Shown here: piece by piece, positions 6,647-9,582 of the stretch
How positions within the stretch are numbered: position 1 is the first letter of the stretch
Layout of the letters: each line of letters begins with the position of its first letter
Assembly (NCBI GenBank): GCA_031279925.1
Contig: JAITHQ010000259.1
Span: 1 to 9,582 of the forward strand
Direction of reading: 5' to 3'
DNA length: 9,582 nucleotides
Source of the DNA: Treponema sp.
GTDB lineage: Bacteria; Spirochaetota; Spirochaetia; Treponematales; Breznakiellaceae
Translations under genes and position numbers: made by a program
The notes under the pieces: model-generated
Told to the model about the DNA's origin: nothing
The model's database searches: none
Seen by the model: the letters and a program-made list of their open reading frames with translations, nothing else

Positions 6647-7507
6647 ATGAGCGGGGAAGACAAGGAATTAAAAGTTTCGTTCTTTTCAAAAAAAGAGTAT
6701 GCCTGTCCTGCCTGTGCCGCTGCTTTTCACAAAGAAGAGCTGCTTTCCGGCGGGGGCAGGCTGATTGCCGGCGTTCTTACGGAGGAACTGCACCGGCTTT
6801 ACGAGCCTTCGGTAAAATACGGCGAAGTGTATCCGCTGGCGTATCAGGTGGTTGTTTGCCCCAAATGCTGGTTTGCATCGATGGAGGCGGATTTTCCCCT
6901 GCTTCCCGCGGGGAACAAGGATCAAGCCTTACTTGACCAGAAACAGCGGTTTGAGGAAACGCGGCTTATTTTTCCCGATGCGGATTTTACCCAGCCCAGA
7001 AGGCTGATAGAAGGCGCAGCTTCGCAGTATCTGACTCTGCGCTGCTATGATTACTACAACAAGGAAACTTCGCCTACCATTAAACAGGGGCTTGCCTCGC
7101 TGCGGACCGCTTGGCTTCTGGATGAACTGAACAAGAAACACCCGGGGCAGCATTACGACTGGCTTGGGACCCTGTTCCGAAAAAAGGCCCAATATTTTTA
7201 CAATGAGGCTCTGGACCGCGAGCAGCACGGCGTTGAAACCCTTTCGGGAATAAAAATATTTGGCCCGGATACCGACAAAAATTATTCCTACGAGGGGATG
7301 CTGTACCTTTGCGCATACCTTCGCTACAAGTACGGCGCATCCGCCGACAGCGCCCAGCGGATCGCGTCTCTTGAAGACGCTCGCAGAACCATTGCCAAAC
7401 TTTTTGGCATGGGAAAATCTTCCAGAGACAAGCCTGGGGCCTTCCTCGATCTTGCCCGGAAAATTTACAATGCCATCAACCAGGAACTGGAAACAATTGA
7501 TGCGTAG
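6647..7507 (+). CDS. DUF2225 protein with paired CxxC motifs
   Basis: A 286-residue protein of unknown function, without signal peptide or membrane helices. C20-PA-C23 and C71-PK-C74 form two CxxC pairs, likely one zinc-ribbon-like site, with the conserved segment YPLAYQVVVCPKCWFAS at 62-78. The remaining two thirds is mostly helical and includes YDYYNKETSPTIKQG and YFYNEALDRE, features of the TPR-like C-terminal part typical of DUF2225 proteins. The family name is from memory of these motifs. Between acpS and truA it is co-transcribed in the c-di-AMP operon, but nothing in the sequence links it to that messenger. Start: ATG at 6647 has AAGGGAGG just upstream. Confidence 0.8.
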   Translation: MSGEDKELKVSFFSKKEYACPACAAAFHKEELLSGGGRLIAGVLTEELHRLYEPSVKYGEVYPLAYQVVVCPKCWFASMEADFPLLPAGNKDQALLDQKQRFEETRLIFPDADFTQPRRLIEGAASQYLTLRCYDYYNKETSPTIKQGLASLRTAWLLDELNKKHPGQHYDWLGTLFRKKAQYFYNEALDREQHGVETLSGIKIFGPDTDKNYSYEGMLYLCAYLRYKYGASADSAQRIASLEDARRTIAKLFGMGKSSRDKPGAFLDLARKIYNAINQELETIDA

Positions 7508-7552
7508 CGCGGCGGGGAAGCGGTTATTTACCGCAAACCAGGCCAATGGCGT

Positions 7553-8305
7553 ATGAACGCAAGAAATATCAGGCTGCTTATTGCCTACGACGGCACGGAT
7601 TTTTGCGGGTGGCAGCGGCAGAGCGGCTGCCGGACCGTACAGGGGCTTATTGAGGAGTCCCTCTCTGCCATGCACCGGGAACCGATACGCTTATGCGGCT
7701 CTGGCCGTACCGATTCGGGCGTACACGCCGCCGGGCAGGTTGCCAATTTTTACACCGGTATACCCGGCATTGCCGCCGGACGTTTTGTCCCGGCCCTGAA
7801 TGGCCTTTTGCCGCAGGACCTGCGCATACTGGCGGCCCGTGAAACACGGCCCGATTTTCACGCCCGCTTTGACGCTTCCATGCGGACCTACCGGTATCAT
7901 TTTATCTGTGGCCGCCAGGCCATGCCCCACGAAAGCCGCTACGCCCTTCAACTGTGGCGGCGGCCCCGCATTGGCCTCTTGAACGCCTATGGCCGTCTGC
8001 TGCTGGGTGAACAGGACTGTACGGTTTTTGCCGGATCAGGGGATTCCAGCAAATCGCGGAGCAGGTATATTTCCCGGGCCTGTTTTTTTGTTGAGGGCGG
8101 ACGCATGGTTTTCGAGATAAGCGCTAACGCTTTTTTGTGGAAGATGGTCCGCTCCATTGCCGGTACTTTTCTGTATTACGAAGAGCGGGATACCTTCCCC
8201 GAAAAATTGCGGGATATTATAGCGGCTGGTGAACGCCGCCTTGCCGGGCCAACCCTGCCGCCGCAGGGCCTTTTTCTCTGGAAGGTTGACTATTACCGCG
8301 ATTAG
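7553..8305 (+). CDS. truA: tRNA pseudouridine(38-40) synthase TruA
   Basis: A 250-residue enzyme that converts uridines 38-40 in the tRNA anticodon arm to pseudouridine. IAYDGTDFCGWQRQ at 10-23 is the N-terminal signature. GSGRTDSGVHA at 49-59 holds the catalytic Asp54. MRTYRYHF and NAFLWKMVRSIAGTF are the conserved later motifs. Length is normal (about 245-270). The start ATG at 7553 is 45 bases after the DUF2225 stop and has only a weak Shine-Dalgarno, so it may depend on readthrough from the genes before it. It is the last gene of the operon. No T-rich intrinsic terminator is seen after it, only a weak bulged stem at 8321-8354. Confidence 0.95.
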   Translation: MNARNIRLLIAYDGTDFCGWQRQSGCRTVQGLIEESLSAMHREPIRLCGSGRTDSGVHAAGQVANFYTGIPGIAAGRFVPALNGLLPQDLRILAARETRPDFHARFDASMRTYRYHFICGRQAMPHESRYALQLWRRPRIGLLNAYGRLLLGEQDCTVFAGSGDSSKSRSRYISRACFFVEGGRMVFEISANAFLWKMVRSIAGTFLYYEERDTFPEKLRDIIAAGERRLAGPTLPPQGLFLWKVDYYRD

Positions 8306-8385
8306 AAGAACGCTGATTGGAAGGCTGGGCTACATACCCCGTCCCGCAGCCCTTACCTTATTATAGAAGGGATCGTCCATAAGAA

Positions 8386-8442
8386 GGGGGGGCTGTTTCC
8401 GAACCTTCGTTTTTTTCGGATGCCTCTCCTTTCCGCCCCCCC
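8386..8442. repeat. Nested inverted repeat with G7C/GC7 outer stem
   Basis: GGGGGGGC at 8386-8393 pairs perfectly with GCCCCCCC at 8435-8442. Inside, TCCGAA at 8398-8403 pairs with TTCGGA at 8415-8420 around an 11-base loop. As RNA this would make a stem with an inner hairpin. Confidence 0.55.
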
Positions 8443-8445
8443 TAC

Positions 8446-8511
8446 GCCCCGCGCCCAAGCATTCACCCCCCATAAAAGAAACATCACTCGCTGGACGCTT
8501 GGGCGCTGGGC
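8446..8511. repeat. 10-bp perfect inverted repeat, extended to 14 pairs
   Basis: GCGCCCAAGC at 8451-8460 and GCTTGGGCGC at 8497-8506 are exact reverse complements. After one mismatch, four more pairs (GCCC at 8446-8449 with GGGC at 8508-8511) extend the stem. The loop is 36 bases. It lies directly beside the preceding inverted repeat. Confidence 0.6.
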
Positions 8512-8793
8512 TACCCCCCAATAGCAGCTCCCGTTCCATACCCCCTGCTTATCGCCGCCGGCAAGGTACTGCCCAAAGGCAGCATGTCCCGGATAAACCC
8601 AACCGGCGGCCCATAGTACTGCCAATCGGAGCGGGGCTAATCCGGCCATGAGCGGGACCTTGCTGGAATAGGCGGGTTTTTTGCGGCTGCCGCCGGGAAG
8701 CCGCGCCCTGCGGACCGAAACAGCCTGTACAGCGGCGGCGATCATCGCCATGGAAAACTGGCGAACTTGGCCCAAAAAGCGGATACTGCCCCC

Positions 8794-8822
8794 TTGACAC
8801 CATTTAATCCACAGGGCATACT
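8794..8822 (+). promoter_or_regulatory. Sigma70-type promoter with perfect -35
   Basis: TTGACA at 8794-8799, a 17-base spacer, then CATACT at 8817-8822. The -35 is perfect; the -10 matches 4 of 6 including the conserved A2 and T6. Transcription would begin near 8829 and head through the C19 tract towards the lipoprotein gene. No established gene starts directly downstream. Confidence 0.5.
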
Positions 8823-8993
8823 ATCGCCATGCTAAACGGGTATTCAGTCTATAATCCATTAGCCGCCGCCTGTAAAGTAATAGCGGCATATACCTCACCC
8901 GGCGGCGCATGGGCGCGCAGATACATACACTCCATTCTCCATGCCCTTTCCCGCGCTTGGAGTATCCCCGAACTCCAAACAGCAGCCGGTTAT

Positions 8994-9012
8994 CCCCCCC
9001 CCCCCCCCCCCC
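8994..9012 (+). repeat. C19 homopolymer tract
   Basis: Nineteen C in a row (G19 on the minus strand), far beyond chance at this composition. Such tracts are prone to slipped-strand length change and, in treponemes, poly-G tracts are known to control expression of some surface protein genes. It lies about 170 bases after the promoter at 8794-8822 and 400 bases before the lipoprotein start. The exact length in the assembly may be unreliable. Confidence 0.9.
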
Positions 9013-9139
9013 ATACTTTTTACCGGTAGATAATATCAGATTATTCAAATATAGACCTTCTCTCCCTGGAAAAAGCCCCCAAACGGGCGGTTTGCAGAGC
9101 GTTACTATTGCTTTCGGTACTGGAGCCCGCATGGCTTTA

Positions 9140-9201
9140 GAGCCTGGGAATCGGGATTTTTGCGGTCTATCGACCGCAAAAATCCACAATTTGAACAGGC
9201 T
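9140..9201 (+). repeat. Palindromic repeat copy R, complete (62 bp)
   Basis: Ends AGCCTG (9141-9146) and CAGGCT (9196-9201) are inverted repeats. Inside is a perfect 14-bp hairpin with arms 9154-9167 and 9172-9185 and loop TATC. Layout, spacing and right flank match the copy at 56-116; stem and left flank match the copy at 1-50. Here the copy is in noncoding DNA, unlike the two left copies. Confidence 0.88.
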
Positions 9202-9239
9202 TTTGGATTTCCCCGCTAAAGACAGCATTCATAAACTTT

Positions 9240-9255
9240 CCGGGGATTGCCCCGG
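9240..9255. repeat. Short perfect hairpin
   Basis: CCGGGG, loop ATTG, CCCCGG gives a 6-bp GC stem. No T run follows on either strand, so it is not a clear terminator; it may be part of a larger folded leader. Confidence 0.4.
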
Positions 9256-9309
9256 CCTCCTTCCGGTGCGGCAACAGGGGCCATGATGGAATTACATTAG
9301 GGAACAAAA

Positions 9310-9377
9310 GCCTGCGGGACAAAACCTTGTCCTGGTCGACCGCCGTTCGTTGAATGGCGCCGGTTTGGCCCGCAGGC
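9310..9377 (+). promoter_or_regulatory. Large foldable element upstream of the lipoprotein gene
   Basis: GCCTGCGGG at 9310-9318 pairs exactly with CCCGCAGGC at 9369-9377; after one A-G mismatch the stem continues with CAAA/TTTG and, past a one-base bulge, CC/GG, about 15 pairs in total. Inside, 9341-9347 pairs with 9353-9359 (7 pairs, one of them G-T) to make a second hairpin, beside the 8-base palindrome GGTCGACC at 9334-9341. The element ends 34 bases before the ATG at 9412, so it is probably in the 5' untranslated region. It could be a cis-acting RNA, a protein operator or a small mobile repeat; it matches no riboswitch class I can recognise. Confidence 0.5.
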
Positions 9378-9411
9378 CGTTAGTATATCACGAAAACAGG
9401 AGGATATACAC

Positions 9412-9582
9412 ATGAAACAGAAAAGTCTGTTTGGAACCAAAACGCTTGCGGCAGCGCTCACCGCCGTACTGGCAATCGCTCTTGCCCTTGCGGGGTGCGC
9501 CAATCCCATGCAGGAAGTCGAGGGAACCGTCAACGCCAATGCCCCGGCCATTGACAACCCGTCCGTCACCGCCGAGGCGGTA
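9412..9582 (+). CDS. Secreted lipoprotein, partial (runs off right edge)
   Basis: The first 57 codons are present. Residues 1-10 are basic (MKQKSLFGTK), 11-27 form a hydrophobic alanine/leucine core, and LAGC at 26-29 is a lipobox with Cys29 as the lipidation site. It should be exported by Sec, cut by signal peptidase II and anchored by lipid to a membrane. The mature start (ANPMQEVEGTVNANAP) is low in complexity and gives no domain. AGGAGGA at 9398-9404 lies 7 bases before the ATG, a strong Shine-Dalgarno. The leader style resembles surface lipoproteins of treponemes; this is an impression. The C19 tract and folded element upstream suggest regulated or variable expression. Confidence 0.85.
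   Translation, partial: MKQKSLFGTKTLAAALTAVLAIALALAGCANPMQEVEGTVNANAPAIDNPSVTAEAV

Larger units (their letters stand above)
8306..9411. other. 1.1-kb region with no convincing gene, rich in inverted repeats and C runs
   Basis: No open frame here shows a recognisable protein, and composition changes abruptly to runs of G and C. No tRNA or rRNA is seen. The region holds nested inverted repeats (8386-8511), short runs G7 (8386-8392), C7 (8436-8442), C6 (8466-8471), C6 (8514-8519), a promoter (8794-8822), a C19 run, a palindromic repeat copy and a structured leader. It may be a decayed gene, an untranslated RNA region or a regulatory region. Confidence 0.75.

Noticed and set aside
8306..8360. 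Intrinsic terminator after truA
   Set aside because: Only a weak bulged stem (AAGG-CTG with CAGCCCTT) and no T run.
8353..8775. Minus-strand frame of 140 codons after truA
   Set aside because: It starts at TTG without a ribosome site, matches no family I know, and covers the inverted repeats and G/C runs. It could be a decayed gene but is not supported.
8829..9029. Plus-strand 66-codon frame starting at the predicted transcription start
   Set aside because: Not listed as a gene: no family, no Shine-Dalgarno, and the C tract encodes a proline run. Kept only as part of the phase-variation finding.
8821..9228. Minus-strand frame of 135 codons through the C19 tract
   Set aside because: It starts just beyond the palindromic repeat, includes all of it, and depends on the homopolymer length; composition is not protein-like.
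9303..9381. Integron attC site, considered because of AAC...GTT around a long imperfect stem and known treponeme integrons
   Set aside because: The end sequences do not fit RYYYAAC and GTTRRRY and are not complementary to each other; no integrase gene in the window.
1..9582. tRNA, rRNA, CRISPR array, complete insertion sequence
   Set aside because: No conserved tRNA arm motif, rRNA stretch, regularly spaced direct repeats or transposase motifs were seen on either strand.

Overview
The window looks like chromosomal DNA of a spirochaete, most likely a treponeme of the moderately GC-rich, termite-gut type. The reasons are a spiro-SPASM-like radical SAM protein next to SpsF/SpsG sugar genes, a compact cdaA-ybbR-acpS-DUF2225-truA cluster, and a treponeme-style lipoprotein leader at the right edge. 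This is inferred from gene content and protein motifs; no database was searched.

Left half (1-4020), minus strand: a tightly packed, partly overlapping operon. In transcription order it encodes a radical SAM/SPASM protein with an SpsF-like N-terminal domain (4020-2434), a GT2-like glycosyltransferase (2459-1428), an SpsF-type cytidylyltransferase (1424-708) and an SpsG/PseG-like protein (711 to off the left edge). Together these suggest production of an activated sugar and modification or transfer of a surface or flagellar glycan. The SpsG frame runs into two copies, in opposite orientation, of a small palindromic repeat (1-50 and 56-116).

Middle (4021-4407): a 387-bp divergent promoter region with several inverted repeats and a good promoter for the rightward genes.

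Right operon (4408-8305), plus strand: cdaA (membrane c-di-AMP synthase), ybbR/cdaR (its membrane-anchored partner), acpS (holo-ACP synthase), a DUF2225 protein with two CxxC pairs, and truA (tRNA pseudouridine synthase). Start codons include two TTGs supported by strong Shine-Dalgarno sequences.

Right end (8306-9411): about 1.1 kb with no convincing gene but much structure. It holds large inverted repeats, several short G or C runs, a consensus-like promoter, a run of 19 C, a third copy of the palindromic repeat, and a large foldable element just before the start of a lipoprotein gene (9412 to off the right edge).

The items most worth following are the radical SAM + glycosyltransferase + SpsF/SpsG gene set, the palindromic repeat whose hairpin stem varies with compensating changes and lies inside a reading frame, the C19 tract downstream of a promoter, and the structured leader of the lipoprotein gene.
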